A stretch of 64,000 bases of DNA from Streptomyces sp. CB01881 (GTDB taxonomy: Bacteria > Actinomycetota > Actinomycetes > Streptomycetales > Streptomycetaceae): the NCBI RefSeq assembly GCF_002953255.1, contig NZ_CP026498.1:1220703-1284702 (forward strand), given 5' to 3'. Positions 10,359-19,856 of the stretch are shown here, in pieces. The notes under the pieces are model-generated. The model worked only from the letters and a program-made list of their open reading frames with translations, was not told the DNA's origin and did not search any database. The position numbers and the translations under genes were made by a program. The stretch's first letter is position 1; the number at the start of each line of letters is the position of its first letter.

Positions 10359-13300
10359 CGAGCAACTGGCCACCACCGACCCGACCACGGGCGACGATCC
10401 CCCGCTGATCGCCGTCATCGGCATGGCCGCCCGGTTCCCGGGCGCGGCCGACGTCGCCGAGTTCTGGGCCAACCTGGCCGCCGGCCGGGACTCCATGCGG
10501 CCGGTCGGCGACGAGGAGTTCCTGGCCGCGGGCGGCGACCCGGCGGACCTGGCCGACCCCGACCTGGTCCGCACCGTCTCCGTCCTGGAGGGCATCGACC
10601 GGTTCGACGCCGCGTTCTTCGGCTACAGCCCGACCGAGGCCGCCGTGGTGGACCCGCAGCAGCGCCTGCTGCTGGAGACCGCCTACCACGCGGTGGAGGA
10701 CGCGGGGTACGCCGGCGGCTTCGGCGACCGGCAGGTCGGGGTGTACGCGGGGGCGGGCGACAGCCGCTACTACCCGGCGCACCTGCACCCGCAGTACGCC
10801 GGCCGGCCCGGCTCGGTCGCCCTGGTGCACGCGGCCACCAGCAACTCGCTGGGCACCCTGGCCACCCGGGTCTCCTACGAGCTGGGGCTGACCGGGCCGA
10901 GCCTGTCACTGCAGACCGCCTGCTCCACGGCCCTGGTGGCCGTCCACCAGGCCTGCCAGGACCTCATCGACTACCGCTGCGACACCGCCCTGGCCGGGGC
11001 GGTGTCGGTCAACCCCTCGGCGCTGCTGGGCTACCGCTGGGTGCCCGGCGGCCCGTTCTCGCCGGACGGGTACTGCCGGGCCTTCGCCGCGGACGCGGCC
11101 GGCACCTCCTCCGGTGACGGGGTGGGCGTGGTGGTGCTCAAGCGCCTGGAGGACGCGATCGCCGACGGCGACCGGATCCGGGCCGTGGTGCGCGGCTCGG
11201 CGGTGAACAACGACGGCCGCCGCAAGGTCGGCTTCACCGCGCCGAGCCCGGCCGGCCAGACCGAGGCGGTCCTCGCCGCGCAGCTGGCGGCCGGCATCAC
11301 CGCGGACACCATCGGCCTGGTCGAGGCGCACGGCACCGCGACCGCGATGGGCGACCCGATCGAGGTCGCGGCGCTCACCGAGGCGTTCCGGCACAGCACC
11401 GACGAGCGCGGCTACTGCGCGCTGGGCTCCGTGAAGACCAACATCGGGCACCTGGGCGCGGCGGCGGGCATCGCCGGTTTCGTCAAGGCCGTCCTCGCCC
11501 TGGAGCACCGGCAGGTCCCGCCCAGCCTGCACTTCGAGCGGCCCAACCCGCTGATCGACTTCACCGCCACCCCGTTCCGGGTGCCGACCGCGCTGGAGGA
11601 CTGGCCGGCCGGCCGGCACCCGCGCCGCGCCGCGGTGAGCGCCTTCGGCGTGGGCGGCACCAACGCGCACGTCGTGCTGGAGGAGGCGCCGGCCGTCCCG
11701 GCGGACTCCCGGGCGCCGGAGCAGGAGCGCTGGCGGGTGCTGCCGTTGTCGGCCCGCACCCCGGACGCCCTGCGCGGCCAGGCCGACGCGCTGGCCCGGC
11801 GGCTGGCGGACGACCCCGGGCTACGGCTGGCCGACGTCGCCCACACGCTGACCGGGCACCGGCCGGCGATGCGGCTGCGCTCGGCGGTCGCCGTGCGCAG
11901 TGCCCGGGAGGCGGTGGGCGCGCTGCGCGCGCCGCTGCCCGAGCCGGTGGAGGTGGCGGACGGCGCGCCGCGGCCGGTGGCGTTCCTGTTCCCCGGCGGT
12001 GGCACCCAGTACGTGGGCATGGGCACCGAGCTGTACCGGGCCGGCGGGGTGTACCGGGACGCGGTGGACGAGTGCGCCCGCATCCTGCGGCCGGGGCTCG
12101 GCGGGGACCTGCGCACCGCGCTGTTCGAACAGGTGGACCCGGCGGCCGCCGAGGCGTTCCTGGCACTGGTCGTCACCCAGTACGCGCTGGCCGCGGAGCT
12201 CGCCGAGCGCGGGGTGCGCCCGGACGCGATGATCGGGCACTCGCTCGGTGAGTACACCGCGGCCTGCCTGGCCGGGGTGTTCACCCTGGAGGAGATGCTG
12301 CCGCTGGTCCACGAGCGGATCCGGCTGATCTCCGCCTGCGGCGGTGCCACCGTCGGGGTGGCGCTGGGCGAGCCGCAGCTGCGGCCGTTCCTGACCGACG
12401 GGGTCTCGTTGGCCGCCGTCAACGGCCCGGCCGCCTGCACGGTCGCCGGCCCGGTGGCCGCGGTGGCGGAGCTGGAACGGCGGCTGGCGGAGGCGGGGGT
12501 GACGTTCCGCCGCCTGCGGATGCCGGCCGCGGCGCACTCCGCCGTGCTGGACCCGGTGCTCGGCGAGCTGGCCGGGCACCTGCGCTCGGCCCCCCTGCGC
12601 CCGCCGCGCATCCGGTACGTCACCAACGTCACCGGCGACTGGGCCACCGACGCGCAGGCCGGCTCGGTGGAGCACTGGGTCGCCCACACCCGGCAGACCG
12701 TGCGGTTCGCCGACGGCGTCCGGACGCTGTGGGAGCGCGGCAACCCGGTGCTGGTGGAGATCGGTCCCGGGGACACCCTGCTGAAGCTGGCCGGCGCCGC
12801 GCTCGGCGAGCAGGCCGCGGTGGTGGGGGTGACCACGATGCGGCACGCGAAGGCCGAGAGCCCGGACGGGCAGGTACTGGCGGCCGCCCTCGGGCGGCTG
12901 TGGAGCGCCGGCGTGGCCGCGCTGCCCGAGCCGGACCCGGCCGAGCAGGTGCGTCCGGTCCCGCTGCCCGGCTACGCGTTCGACCGCCGGCGGTACTGGA
13001 TCGACGCCCCCGGGGCCCGCCCGGCCGGGGCGGCGGACGGCCCTGCCGGGACCCCCGCCGGACGCTCCCCGCGCCCGTACCTGACGACCGAGCAGGTGCC
13101 GCCGCGCACCCCGCTGGAACAGGCGGCCACCGAGGTCTGGGAGGCGGTGCTGGGCGTCGAGGGCATCGGCGTCGACGACAACTTCTTCGACCTGGGCGGC
13201 GACTCGATGCGCGGCGTGCTGCTGACCGGCCGGCTGCGCGAGGCCGGGGTGCTGGACGTGCCGGCCGCCGCGCTGCTGTCGGCCCCGACCGTGGCCCGGC

Positions 13301-14139
13301 TGATCGCGGCCGCGGGCCGTGGCGGCGGCCCCGAGGCCTTCGCACCGCTGCTGCCGCTGCGCGCCGAGGGTGAGCAGACCCCACTGTTCTGCGTGCACCC
13401 GGGGGCGGGCGTGTCCTGGCGGTATTCCGGGCTGCTGCCCCACCTCGGCGCCGACCAGCCGGTCTTCGGCATCCAGGCCCTCGGGCTGGACGGGCGGCGG
13501 TCACCGGCCACCGACGCCGCGGCGATGACCGACGCGTACGTGGCGCTGCTGCGCGAGCAGCAGCCGCACGGCCCGTACCGGCTGCTCGGCTGGTCGTACG
13601 GCGGTTTCGTCGCGCACGCCATTGCCTGCGCCCTGCAACGGCAGGGCGAGCAGGTGGAGTTGCTGGCGATGCTGGACGCACCGCAGCCGTACGGCCTGCA
13701 CTGGACCCAGGAGCAGATCGAGTCCCAGGTGGCGGCGCTGCTGCTCCGGGTGGCGGGCCTGGAGCCGGGCGACGGACCGCTGCCGACCGTGGCCGGGGTG
13801 CTGGCGCGGCTGTCCGGGACCGACGGCGGGACTTCGCCGGTGACCGGGGCGGAGGCCGAACGGATCGCCGAGGTGATGCGCAACAACCTGCGGATCGCGC
13901 CCGGCTTCGCGCCCGGGGTCTTCGACGGCGACGCGCTCTTCTTCACCGCGAGCGCGGACCGGCCCGCCGCGGACGGGGCGGTCGACCCGTCGCTGAGGCC
14001 CGGCAAGGCCGAGGCCTGGCGTCCGTACGTCACCGGCACCCTGCACGACCATCCGGTCGACTGCGGCCACTACGGCATGACCGAACCCGGGCCGATGGCC
14101 GAGATCGGCGCGGTGCTCGCCGCCGCGCTGAAGTCGTGA
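10351..14139 (+). CDS. antD: AntD: PKS, KS-AT-ACP-TE
   Basis: This polyketide synthase of about 1262 residues extends the AntC-bound chain with one alkylmalonyl unit and releases the nine-membered dilactone. KS about 15-440 (active Cys near 191 in TACSTA, EAHGTAT and NIGHLG His motifs); AT about 520-850 (GHSLGE, Ser near 631); ACP about 925-1000 (GGDSMRG, Ser near 952); thioesterase about 1020-1262 (GWSYGG, Ser near 1082; late His in CGHYG). I chose the ATG at 10351 over one at 10327: it has AGAAGGG upstream and overlaps the antC stop by 8 nt, which suggests translational coupling. The AT has AAAHS where malonyl ATs usually have HAFHS and methylmalonyl ATs YASHS. This agrees with the known tolerance of AntD for many alkylmalonyl-CoAs supplied through AntE. 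Confidence 0.95.
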   Translation: MADEQLATTDPTTGDDPPLIAVIGMAARFPGAADVAEFWANLAAGRDSMRPVGDEEFLAAGGDPADLADPDLVRTVSVLEGIDRFDAAFFGYSPTEAAVVDPQQRLLLETAYHAVEDAGYAGGFGDRQVGVYAGAGDSRYYPAHLHPQYAGRPGSVALVHAATSNSLGTLATRVSYELGLTGPSLSLQTACSTALVAVHQACQDLIDYRCDTALAGAVSVNPSALLGYRWVPGGPFSPDGYCRAFAADAAGTSSGDGVGVVVLKRLEDAIADGDRIRAVVRGSAVNNDGRRKVGFTAPSPAGQTEAVLAAQLAAGITADTIGLVEAHGTATAMGDPIEVAALTEAFRHSTDERGYCALGSVKTNIGHLGAAAGIAGFVKAVLALEHRQVPPSLHFERPNPLIDFTATPFRVPTALEDWPAGRHPRRAAVSAFGVGGTNAHVVLEEAPAVPADSRAPEQERWRVLPLSARTPDALRGQADALARRLADDPGLRLADVAHTLTGHRPAMRLRSAVAVRSAREAVGALRAPLPEPVEVADGAPRPVAFLFPGGGTQYVGMGTELYRAGGVYRDAVDECARILRPGLGGDLRTALFEQVDPAAAEAFLALVVTQYALAAELAERGVRPDAMIGHSLGEYTAACLAGVFTLEEMLPLVHERIRLISACGGATVGVALGEPQLRPFLTDGVSLAAVNGPAACTVAGPVAAVAELERRLAEAGVTFRRLRMPAAAHSAVLDPVLGELAGHLRSAPLRPPRIRYVTNVTGDWATDAQAGSVEHWVAHTRQTVRFADGVRTLWERGNPVLVEIGPGDTLLKLAGAALGEQAAVVGVTTMRHAKAESPDGQVLAAALGRLWSAGVAALPEPDPAEQVRPVPLPGYAFDRRRYWIDAPGARPAGAADGPAGTPAGRSPRPYLTTEQVPPRTPLEQAATEVWEAVLGVEGIGVDDNFFDLGGDSMRGVLLTGRLREAGVLDVPAAALLSAPTVARLIAAAGRGGGPEAFAPLLPLRAEGEQTPLFCVHPGAGVSWRYSGLLPHLGADQPVFGIQALGLDGRRSPATDAAAMTDAYVALLREQQPHGPYRLLGWSYGGFVAHAIACALQRQGEQVELLAMLDAPQPYGLHWTQEQIESQVAALLLRVAGLEPGDGPLPTVAGVLARLSGTDGGTSPVTGAEAERIAEVMRNNLRIAPGFAPGVFDGDALFFTASADRPAADGAVDPSLRPGKAEAWRPYVTGTLHDHPVDCGHYGMTEPGPMAEIGAVLAAALKS

Positions 14140-14165
14140 ACGACCCCGTGAGACAGGAGAGACCC

Positions 14166-14381
14166 GTGAGCAGTCCGTTCGAGGACCGCGGCGACGAGGC
14201 GTCGCACGTGCTCCTGGTGAACGCCGCAGGAGAACACTCGCTCTGGCCGGTCTTCGCCGAACTCCCGGCCGGCTGGCGGCAGGTGCTGCCGGCCGCCTCC
14301 CACCGTGCCTGCCTGGCGGCCGCCGAGCACGCGGCCGCCGCTTCCACCCCCGGTACCACCACCCGAGGAGTCTCCCGGTGA
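14166..14381 (+). CDS. MbtH-like adenylation-domain chaperone
   Basis: This 71-residue protein carries the MbtH family pattern SPFEDRGDE, then HVLLVNAAGEHSLWP and an AGWR block near the middle. MbtH proteins bind NRPS adenylation domains and are needed for their folding or activity; the obvious partner is AntC. I chose the GTG at 14166 because AGGAG lies 6 nt upstream and the family normally starts just before S/N-PFED; an in-frame GTG at 14136 is too far upstream. The stop overlaps the antE GTG as GTGA, so it is coupled to antE. The C-terminus is a little shorter than usual and Ala-rich. I do not remember an mbtH gene in the standard antA-antQ list, so its presence here is notable. Confidence 0.9.
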   Translation: MSSPFEDRGDEASHVLLVNAAGEHSLWPVFAELPAGWRQVLPAASHRACLAAAEHAAAASTPGTTTRGVSR

Positions 14382-15628
14382 TCCAGCCGAGCCAGGTCCC
14401 CTTCGCCGAGAAGGACCTCTACGAACTGGGCGACGCCCCCGAGTTGGGGCACACGCCGCGGCACATGTACGCCTCGCTGATCCGCCGGGAGCGCTACGGC
14501 CGCCCCGCGGACGCCTTCCGCACCGAGGTGGTGGACGTGCCGCCGGTCGGCCGCAACCAGGTGCTGGTGAAGGTGATGGCGGCCGGCGTCAACTACAACA
14601 ACGTCTGGGCGGCGCAGGGTTACCCGCTGGACGTGATCGCGGCGCGGCAGAAGCAGGGCGCCACCGAGGACTTCCACATCGGCGGCTCCGACCTCTCCGG
14701 CGTGGTGTGGGCCACCGGCGAGGGGGTGCGGCAGTTCAGGCCCGGCGACGCGGTGGTGGTGCTCGCCAGCACCTGGGACGAGCACGCCGAGGACATCCGG
14801 CTCGGCGCCGACCCGGCGACCTCCGCCAGCCAGCGGGTGTGGGGCTACGAGGAGAACTACGGCTCCTTCGCGCAGTTCGCGGTGGTCGGCGAGTACCAGT
14901 TGCACCCCAAGCCCGCCCGGCTGTCCTGGGCCGAGGCCGCCTGCTACCTCGCGACCGCGGCCACGGCCTACCGCCAGCTGTTCGGCTGGGAGCCGCACAC
15001 GGTCCGGCCCGGCGACCCGGTGCTGATCTGGGGCGGCGCGGGCGGCCTGGGCAGCATCGCGATCCAGCTGGTCCGGCACGCCGGGGGCGTCCCGGTGGCG
15101 GTGGTCTCCAACGAGGAGCGCGGCGAGTTCTGCGTGCGCCTGGGTGCCCACGGCTGGATCGACCGGCGCGACTTCGACCACTGGGGACGGCTGCCGGACG
15201 CCACCGACCAGGAGGCGATGGCCCGCTGGCTCCAGGGGGCCCGGGCGTTCGGCCGCCGGTTCTGGGAGGTGCTGGGCGAGCGGCGGGCGCCGCGGATCGT
15301 GCTGGAGCACTCCGGCCAGGACACCATCCCGACCTCGATGTACCTGTGCGACAACGCCGGCATGGTGGTCATCTGCGGCGGCACCACCGGCTACAACGGC
15401 GACGTGGACCTGCGGTTCCTGTGGATGCGGCAGAAGCGCCTGCAGGGCTCGCACGTGGCCAGCGCCCGGGAGGCGCGGGAGGTGTCCGCGCTGATCGAGC
15501 AGGGGTTCGTCGACCCGTGCCTGTCGCGCACCTTCGACTTCGAGGATGTCGGGCTGGCGCACCAGCTCATCCACGACAACCAGCACCCGCCGGGCAACAT
15601 GGCGGTGCTGGTCAACGCCGGACGCTAG
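14378..15628 (+). CDS. antE: AntE: crotonyl-CoA carboxylase/reductase
   Basis: This 416-residue zinc-independent medium-chain dehydrogenase has the crotonyl-CoA carboxylase/reductase pattern, including MAAGVNYNNVWAA near 68, GGSDLSGVVW near 105 and the nucleotide-binding GGAGGLGSIAIQL near 220. It reductively carboxylates 2-enoyl-CoAs of varied chain length with NADPH and CO2, making the alkylmalonyl-CoA extenders that give antimycins their C-7 alkyl diversity. The GTG start has GAGGAG 8 nt upstream and overlaps the MbtH stop. The 3' end overlaps the convergent antQ by 17 nt, so the two transcripts must run into each other. Confidence 0.95.
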   Translation: MIQPSQVPFAEKDLYELGDAPELGHTPRHMYASLIRRERYGRPADAFRTEVVDVPPVGRNQVLVKVMAAGVNYNNVWAAQGYPLDVIAARQKQGATEDFHIGGSDLSGVVWATGEGVRQFRPGDAVVVLASTWDEHAEDIRLGADPATSASQRVWGYEENYGSFAQFAVVGEYQLHPKPARLSWAEAACYLATAATAYRQLFGWEPHTVRPGDPVLIWGGAGGLGSIAIQLVRHAGGVPVAVVSNEERGEFCVRLGAHGWIDRRDFDHWGRLPDATDQEAMARWLQGARAFGRRFWEVLGERRAPRIVLEHSGQDTIPTSMYLCDNAGMVVICGGTTGYNGDVDLRFLWMRQKRLQGSHVASAREAREVSALIEQGFVDPCLSRTFDFEDVGLAHQLIHDNQHPPGNMAVLVNAGR

Positions 15629-16394
15629 CGGGCAGCGCCGTCCAGCAGAACACCCCGTCGCCCGCGGCGCTGATCCGCACCAGCGCCGCGGGCGGCGGTG
15701 CACCCGGTGCCCGGGCCGTACCCGGCGGGCGCGGCACGCCGGGCGCGCCCGGCAGAATCGGCCGCAGCCGCAAGGCCCGCGGCCGGGCGCCGGCCGGCGG
15801 CGGGTCGGCGGTCAGGCGGGCCACGGTGAGCGTGCCGAAGGTCTCCGGCTGCAGGCCGCACAGCAGTTTGAAGGCCGCCTCCTTGGCGGAGAACAGGGCC
15901 AGCAGCCGGTGCTGCGCGCCCGGCGTACCGGCGTCGCCGGCCCAGGCGCGCTCCGGCCCGGTCAGCACCAGGCGTGCCGCGGCGGCCGGCAGCGGGCGCA
16001 GCTCCAGGTCGCAGCCGACCGCGGCGTAGCGGCTGAGCGGCGCGGCGACGGCCACCGCGAGCCCGGCCGAGTGGCTGATGGACAGTGCCCAGCCGGCCGG
16101 CGCCAGCGGGCGGCGCCCGGCCCGCCCGATCTCGCCGCCCGGGCCCCCGGCCGCGCGCAGCGCCCGCCGCGCGGCCCACCGGCCGGCCAGGAACTCGCGG
16201 CGGCGGGTGGGCGGCATCCCGGCCGCGGCCCGTGCCTCGCCCGGCCCGGCGGGCGTGACGTCCACGTGCCCGGCGTCGCCGTCCCCGTCGGCCCCGGCGA
16301 CGGCCCAGGCCAGGGAGAGGCCGCGGGCGGCCAGTGCAGCACGAAGCGGCGGCAGGTCGTCCAGGACCTGCCGCCGTGTGAGCTCCGCGGTCAC
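15612..16394 (-). CDS. antQ: AntQ: 4'-phosphopantetheinyl transferase
   Basis: This 260-residue Sfp-type transferase moves the phosphopantetheine arm of CoA onto carrier-protein serines, here presumably AntG, AntC and AntD. Diagnostic motifs are GCDLE (Asp129 and Glu131, Mg binding) and FSAKEAAFK (Lys171, Glu172, Lys176), with an ISHS block near 106. The GTG start overlaps the antF stop as GTGA, so it is the last gene of the leftward antG-antF-antQ operon. Presence of antQ together with antP defines the long form of the cluster. The C-terminal 50 residues are Pro/Ala-rich and less conserved. Confidence 0.93.
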   Translation of the reverse strand: MTAELTRRQVLDDLPPLRAALAARGLSLAWAVAGADGDGDAGHVDVTPAGPGEARAAAGMPPTRRREFLAGRWAARRALRAAGGPGGEIGRAGRRPLAPAGWALSISHSAGLAVAVAAPLSRYAAVGCDLELRPLPAAAARLVLTGPERAWAGDAGTPGAQHRLLALFSAKEAAFKLLCGLQPETFGTLTVARLTADPPPAGARPRALRLRPILPGAPGVPRPPGTARAPGAPPPAALVRISAAGDGVFCWTALPASVRR

Positions 16395-17869
16395 GCCCGG
16401 AGCAGCTTCTTGACGATCTTTCCGGCCGGATTGCGCGGCACCTGCTCGATGAACTCGATCCGCGCCGGGCGCTTGTACGGCGCCAGCCGCTCGGCCAGGT
16501 GGCGCTGCAGTTCGGCGCGGCCGGTGCCCGCCGCGGCGACCACGTAGGCCAGCGGCACCTCGCCGTAGTCGGCGTCGGGCACGCCGACCACGGCCGTGTC
16601 CTGCACCGCCGGGTGCTGCAGCAGCGCCCGTTCGATCTCGGACGGGTAGACGTTCTGCCCGGCCCGCAGGATGAGGTCCTTGGTGCGGTCGACCAGGTGG
16701 ATGCGGCCGGCCCGGTCGATCCGGCCGAGGTCGCCGGTGCGGATCCAGCCGTCCGTCGTGGTGATCTCGGCGGTGGCGTCCGGGTTGTGCAGGTATCCGT
16801 GCATGACGCCCGGCCCGCGGACCACGATCTCGCCGATCGCCTCCGGCGCCACCTCCTGCCCGTCGGCGCCGATCGCGCGCACGGACATGCCGGGGATGAC
16901 CCGGCCGGCGGGGACGATCTCGCCCACCGCGTCCGGGGCCGGGTGCTCCTCCGGGCCGAGGGTGACGAACGGGCCGCCGACCTCGGTCATGCCGTAGACC
17001 TGCCGGAACCCGCAGCCCAGCCGCTCGGCGGCCGCCACGTACACCTCGGGAGGCATCGGCGCGGCGCCGTACATCACCTCGCGCAGGGTTCCGAGCTCGG
17101 TGCGTTCCAGGACCTTGGCCTGCAGCATGAAGCGCAGCATCTGCGGGACCAGCCAGATGTGCGTGGCGCGGTGGGTCTCGATCGCGGCCAGCGCGCGCTG
17201 CGGGTTGAAGCCGGGTATCAGCACGGCGGTGGCCCCGGCGGCCAGGTAGGTCAGTGTGACCACCATGCTGCCGTGGTAGAGCGGGCAGCAGTTGACCAGC
17301 ACCATGTCGTCGGCCGGCCTGCTGACGGCCAGCCAGCCGAGCGCGATGGCCCGGAACGACCGCTGGTCCACCACGACGCCCTTGGCCCGCCCGGTGGTGG
17401 CCGAGGTGTGCAGGATGGCGACGGGGTCGGTGTCCGCGACCTCCGGCAGCTCGAACTGCGGGGCCCCCGCACCGAGTTCCGCGAAGGCCGGCTCGTCCAG
17501 GGCGATCCGCCGCGGCACCGGAAGGTCCGCGAAGCGCTCCAGCAGCGCCGTCTCGCCGATCAGGGCGGCCGGCTCGACCCGCTCCACGATCTCGGCGACC
17601 TCGGACACCGTGAGACTGTGGTTGAGCGGCACGAACAGCGCGCCGATCCGGGCCAGCGCGAAGTAGGTCTCAAGCACCTCGACGCGGTCCAGCGAGAGCA
17701 CCACCACCCGGTCACCGGGGGCGATGCCGAGAGCCGCCAGCCCCCGGGCGAGGCGGACGGTGCGCTCGTGGAACTGGGACCAGGTGACCGAGCGGCGCTC
17801 GTCCACCAGCGCCACCCGGTCGGGGAAGCACTGCCGGTTGCGTTCCGCCAGCTGGCTGAGCCACATCAC
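16391..17869 (-). CDS. antF: AntF: 3-aminosalicylate (aryl acid) adenylating ligase
   Basis: This 492-residue ANL-family enzyme has the AMP-binding motif [10 protein letters not shown] (155-164), YGMTE (292-296), RTGDLG (377-382) and the C-terminal lysine in NPAGKIVKK (near 484). In antimycin biosynthesis AntF activates the aryl acid made from tryptophan and loads it on the carrier AntG, where the AntHIJKL oxygenase then acts. The phosphate loop reads SATTG rather than the usual SGTTG, which is tolerated in the family. The GTG start overlaps the antG stop (GTGA); the next codon is also ATG and could be used. Confidence 0.93.
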   Translation of the reverse strand: MMWLSQLAERNRQCFPDRVALVDERRSVTWSQFHERTVRLARGLAALGIAPGDRVVVLSLDRVEVLETYFALARIGALFVPLNHSLTVSEVAEIVERVEPAALIGETALLERFADLPVPRRIALDEPAFAELGAGAPQFELPEVADTDPVAILHTSATTGRAKGVVVDQRSFRAIALGWLAVSRPADDMVLVNCCPLYHGSMVVTLTYLAAGATAVLIPGFNPQRALAAIETHRATHIWLVPQMLRFMLQAKVLERTELGTLREVMYGAAPMPPEVYVAAAERLGCGFRQVYGMTEVGGPFVTLGPEEHPAPDAVGEIVPAGRVIPGMSVRAIGADGQEVAPEAIGEIVVRGPGVMHGYLHNPDATAEITTTDGWIRTGDLGRIDRAGRIHLVDRTKDLILRAGQNVYPSEIERALLQHPAVQDTAVVGVPDADYGEVPLAYVVAAAGTGRAELQRHLAERLAPYKRPARIEFIEQVPRNPAGKIVKKLLRA

Positions 17870-18114
17870 GCACCGCCGGACTGCTGGACGGCGCTCCGCT
17901 CCTCGACGAAGCGCTCGTAGTCACCGATCGTGGCGAGCTTCTCCATGTCCTCGGCGGTGACCTCCACGCCGGTGCGCTGCTCGATGAGCAGGACCAGACG
18001 CACCAGGTCTCCGCTGTCGATGCCGCTGGCCGCGAGGTCGACGTCGTCACCGATCCCGTCGGTGTACTCCGAGGTGCCGGTCAGTTCCACCAGCATCGAC
18101 CTGATCAGGCTCAT
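17866..18114 (-). CDS. antG: AntG: stand-alone acyl carrier protein
   Basis: This 82-residue carrier protein has the phosphopantetheine serine in [10 protein letters not shown] (Ser34). The four-helix size and acidic character fit a discrete ACP. It carries the anthranilate/3-aminosalicylate starter between AntF, the oxygenase AntHIJKL and the first condensation domain of AntC. It is the first gene of the leftward operon, with AGGGAAA just upstream of the ATG, and diverges from antH across a repeat-rich 350-bp spacer. Confidence 0.92.
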   Translation of the reverse strand: MSLIRSMLVELTGTSEYTDGIGDDVDLAASGIDSGDLVRLVLLIEQRTGVEVTAEDMEKLATIGDYERFVEERSAVQQSGGA

Positions 18115-18130
18115 GGTTTCCCTTTCGCTG

Positions 18131-18164
18131 TGCGCTCGTTCGCTTCATGCGCTTGTTCACTTCG
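18131..18164. repeat. 17-bp direct repeat, two tandem copies
   Basis: The segments 18131-18147 and 18148-18164 are adjacent and identical at 14 of 17 positions (TGCGCTCGTTCGCTTCA and TGCGCTTGTTCACTTCG). They lie 17-50 nt upstream of the antG ATG, where an activator site or promoter would be expected. Confidence 0.7.
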
Positions 18165-18217
18165 CCGTGGGCCCGTCCGCCGCGCCCGTCCGCCGCGCCG
18201 CTCGTCGGCCGTCGGTC

Positions 18218-18249
18218 GCCGAGCAGCCGAGCAGCCGAGTAGCCGAGTA
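18218..18249. repeat. 8-bp tandem repeat GCCGAG(C/T)A, four copies
   Basis: Four head-to-tail copies occupy 18218-18225, 18226-18233, 18234-18241 and 18242-18249; two end in CA and two in TA. They lie near the middle of the antG/antH spacer. They may be replication-slippage sequence or spaced protein-binding sites; the sequence does not decide. Confidence 0.8.
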
Positions 18250-18380
18250 GCCGCCGCGAGCGGTGGCTCCTGGCACTGCCCTCACCTCTGGAAGGAGGGA
18301 CGCCACGGGTCCGGCACTCCCCACCCCGTGCGTGACCTTCATCACGCCCGCGGATCCGCGACGCCGGGGATAGCCCGCGC

Positions 18381-18417
18381 CGATCGGCGCCTCTTTCTGT
18401 TTCGGAGGCGCCGATCG
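18381..18417. promoter_or_regulatory. Perfect 13-bp hairpin in the antH upstream region
   Basis: CGATCGGCGCCTC (18381-18393) and its exact reverse complement (18405-18417) flank an 11-nt T-rich loop. The hairpin ends 48 nt before the antH ATG, so it is either an operator or a structured 5' leader for the nine-gene antH-P operon. There is no T-run after it, so a simple terminator is less likely. Confidence 0.65.
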
Positions 18418-18465
18418 CGACGATGCGGCGCCCGGACCGGCAGGGGAACTGAAGGAGTGGCCAAC

Positions 18466-19515
18466 ATGACCGGCGGGCATCAGCCGACGCGGCACGCGCC
18501 GACCACCGGGCAGGGCGAACAGAGCGGTCAACTGCCGCAGAACGACGCGGAGTTGCTCGCACAGTTCGAGGCGCTGGTAGCAGCCGGCGAGACCGTCGAG
18601 CCCCGCGACTGGCTGCCCGACGGCTACCGGCGGATGCTGATCCGGCAGATCGCCCAGCACGCACACTCGGAGATCATCGGCATGCAGCCGGAGGGCGCCT
18701 GGCTGACCCGCGCGCCGACCCTGCACCGCAAGGCGGCCCTGCTGGCCAAGGTGCAGGACGAGGCCGGGCACGGCATGTACCTGTACTCGGCGGCGGAGAC
18801 CCTGGGCGTGGACCGCGCCGACCTGATGGACGCGCTGCACCGCGGCCAGCAGCACTACGCGGCGACCTTCGACCACCCGGCGCTGACCTGGGCCGACACC
18901 GGCGCCATCGCCTGGCTCACGGACGGCGCCGCGGTGGTCAACCAGGCACCGCTGACCCGTACGTCCTACGGCCCCTACGCGCGGGCGATGCGGCGGGTCT
19001 GCCAGGAGGAGGCGTTCCACGTGCGGCAGGGCTACGACCAGTTGCTGGCGCTGAGCCGGGGCACGCCCGAGCAGCACCGGATGGCCCAGGACGCGGTGAA
19101 CCGCTGGTGGCTGCCCGCGGTCGCCCTGATGTTCGGCCCACCGGACACCGAGGCGGGCGGCGCGGGCGTGGCCGTCGGCTCGGCGGTCTCCCGGCGGGCG
19201 ATCGCCTGGGGCATCAAGCAGCACACCAACGACGAGCTGCGCCAGCGCTTCGTGGACCTGGTCGTACCGCAGGCCGCCAGCCTGGGCCTGGCCCTGCCGG
19301 ACCCGGCGATCCGCTGGAACCCCGAGCGCGGCCACCACGACTTCGGCCCGGTCGACTGGCCCTGCTACCGGCAGGCGCTGGCGGAGGGCACCCACTGCGC
19401 GCGGCGGCGCCTCGCGCACCGGGAGGCGGCCCACCGGGACGGCGCCTGGGTGCGGGAGGCCGCCGAGGCGTACGCGGGCCGCGGCGGCGACGAGACGGCG
19501 GAGGTGGCGTCATGA
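18466..19515 (+). CDS. antH: AntH: PaaA-like di-iron oxygenase alpha subunit
   Basis: This 349-residue protein is related to the catalytic subunit of phenylacetyl-CoA epoxidase. Carboxylate-bridged di-iron ligands are visible in QDEAGHG (Glu99, His102) and [11 protein letters not shown] (Glu182, His185), with Glu69 in a HSEIIG segment. In antimycin assembly the AntHIJKL complex oxidises the AntG-tethered anthranilate to the 3-aminosalicylate precursor, with migration of the thioester, rather than degrading phenylacetate. The ATG at 18466 follows GAAGGAG at 18451. The stop overlaps antI as ATGA. The N-terminal 40 residues are polar and poorly conserved. Confidence 0.94.
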   Translation: MTGGHQPTRHAPTTGQGEQSGQLPQNDAELLAQFEALVAAGETVEPRDWLPDGYRRMLIRQIAQHAHSEIIGMQPEGAWLTRAPTLHRKAALLAKVQDEAGHGMYLYSAAETLGVDRADLMDALHRGQQHYAATFDHPALTWADTGAIAWLTDGAAVVNQAPLTRTSYGPYARAMRRVCQEEAFHVRQGYDQLLALSRGTPEQHRMAQDAVNRWWLPAVALMFGPPDTEAGGAGVAVGSAVSRRAIAWGIKQHTNDELRQRFVDLVVPQAASLGLALPDPAIRWNPERGHHDFGPVDWPCYRQALAEGTHCARRRLAHREAAHRDGAWVREAAEAYAGRGGDETAEVAS

Positions 19516-19856
19516 CCAGCGGGAACGGCAGCCCGTCGGCGTCCTGGGAGGTGTTCCTGCGCGCCAGCCGCGGACTGGCCCACCAGCACGTCGGCTCGGT
19601 CCGCGCGGCGGACCGGCAGCTGGCCCTGGCCACCGCGCGTGACCTGTTCGCCCGCCGCGGCGAACCGCAGTCCCTGTGGGTGGTCCGCTCGGACCAGGTG
19701 CACGCGGTCTCGCCGCAGGAGAAGGACCCGTACTTCGCCGGCGCGGCGGACAAGCCGTACCGCTACCCCGGCCACTACACCCCGCTGGGCGGTCCCGAGT
19801 CGTCCGCGACGCCCGAGCCGCCCGAGTCCACGGAGGGTGCGAGCCATGACCGCTGA
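19512..19856 (+). CDS. antI: AntI: PaaB-like oxygenase subunit
   Basis: This 114-residue protein matches the PaaB family: [19 protein letters not shown] at the start, [21 protein letters not shown] in the middle and a PYRYPGHY block near 82-89. PaaB is a small non-catalytic subunit of the epoxidase complex. The last 25 residues are a Pro/Glu-rich tail beyond the usual family length. It overlaps antH by 4 nt and antJ by 11 nt, so translation of the whole oxygenase set is coupled. Confidence 0.92.
   Translation: MTSGNGSPSASWEVFLRASRGLAHQHVGSVRAADRQLALATARDLFARRGEPQSLWVVRSDQVHAVSPQEKDPYFAGAADKPYRYPGHYTPLGGPESSATPEPPESTEGASHDR

Larger units (their letters stand above)
18115..18465. other. Divergent antG/antH control region, 351 bp
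   Basis: There is no gene in this spacer between the divergent antG and antH. Characterised antimycin clusters place both operons under the ECF sigma factor AntA, so both promoters should be here; I could not identify them with confidence. The region is dense in structure: a 17-bp direct repeat near antG, an 8-bp tandem repeat, a CGTGA-N6-TCACG inverted repeat at 18331-18346 and a perfect 13-bp hairpin close to antH. Confidence 0.75.

Noticed and set aside
1542..10595. A 3017-codon open frame antisense to antC
   Set aside because: It is a mirror of the high-GC antC coding strand (low stop density in the third-position-complement frame). It has no recognisable domains and a strongly biased Gln/Gly/Arg composition.
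14136..14165. Upstream GTG as the start of the MbtH-like gene
   Set aside because: It would overlap the antD stop and add ten residues not seen in the family; GTG 14166 has AGGAG at the right distance.
18218..18249. Repeats considered as a CRISPR array
   Set aside because: Units are 8 bp, directly abutting, with no spacers and no cas genes.
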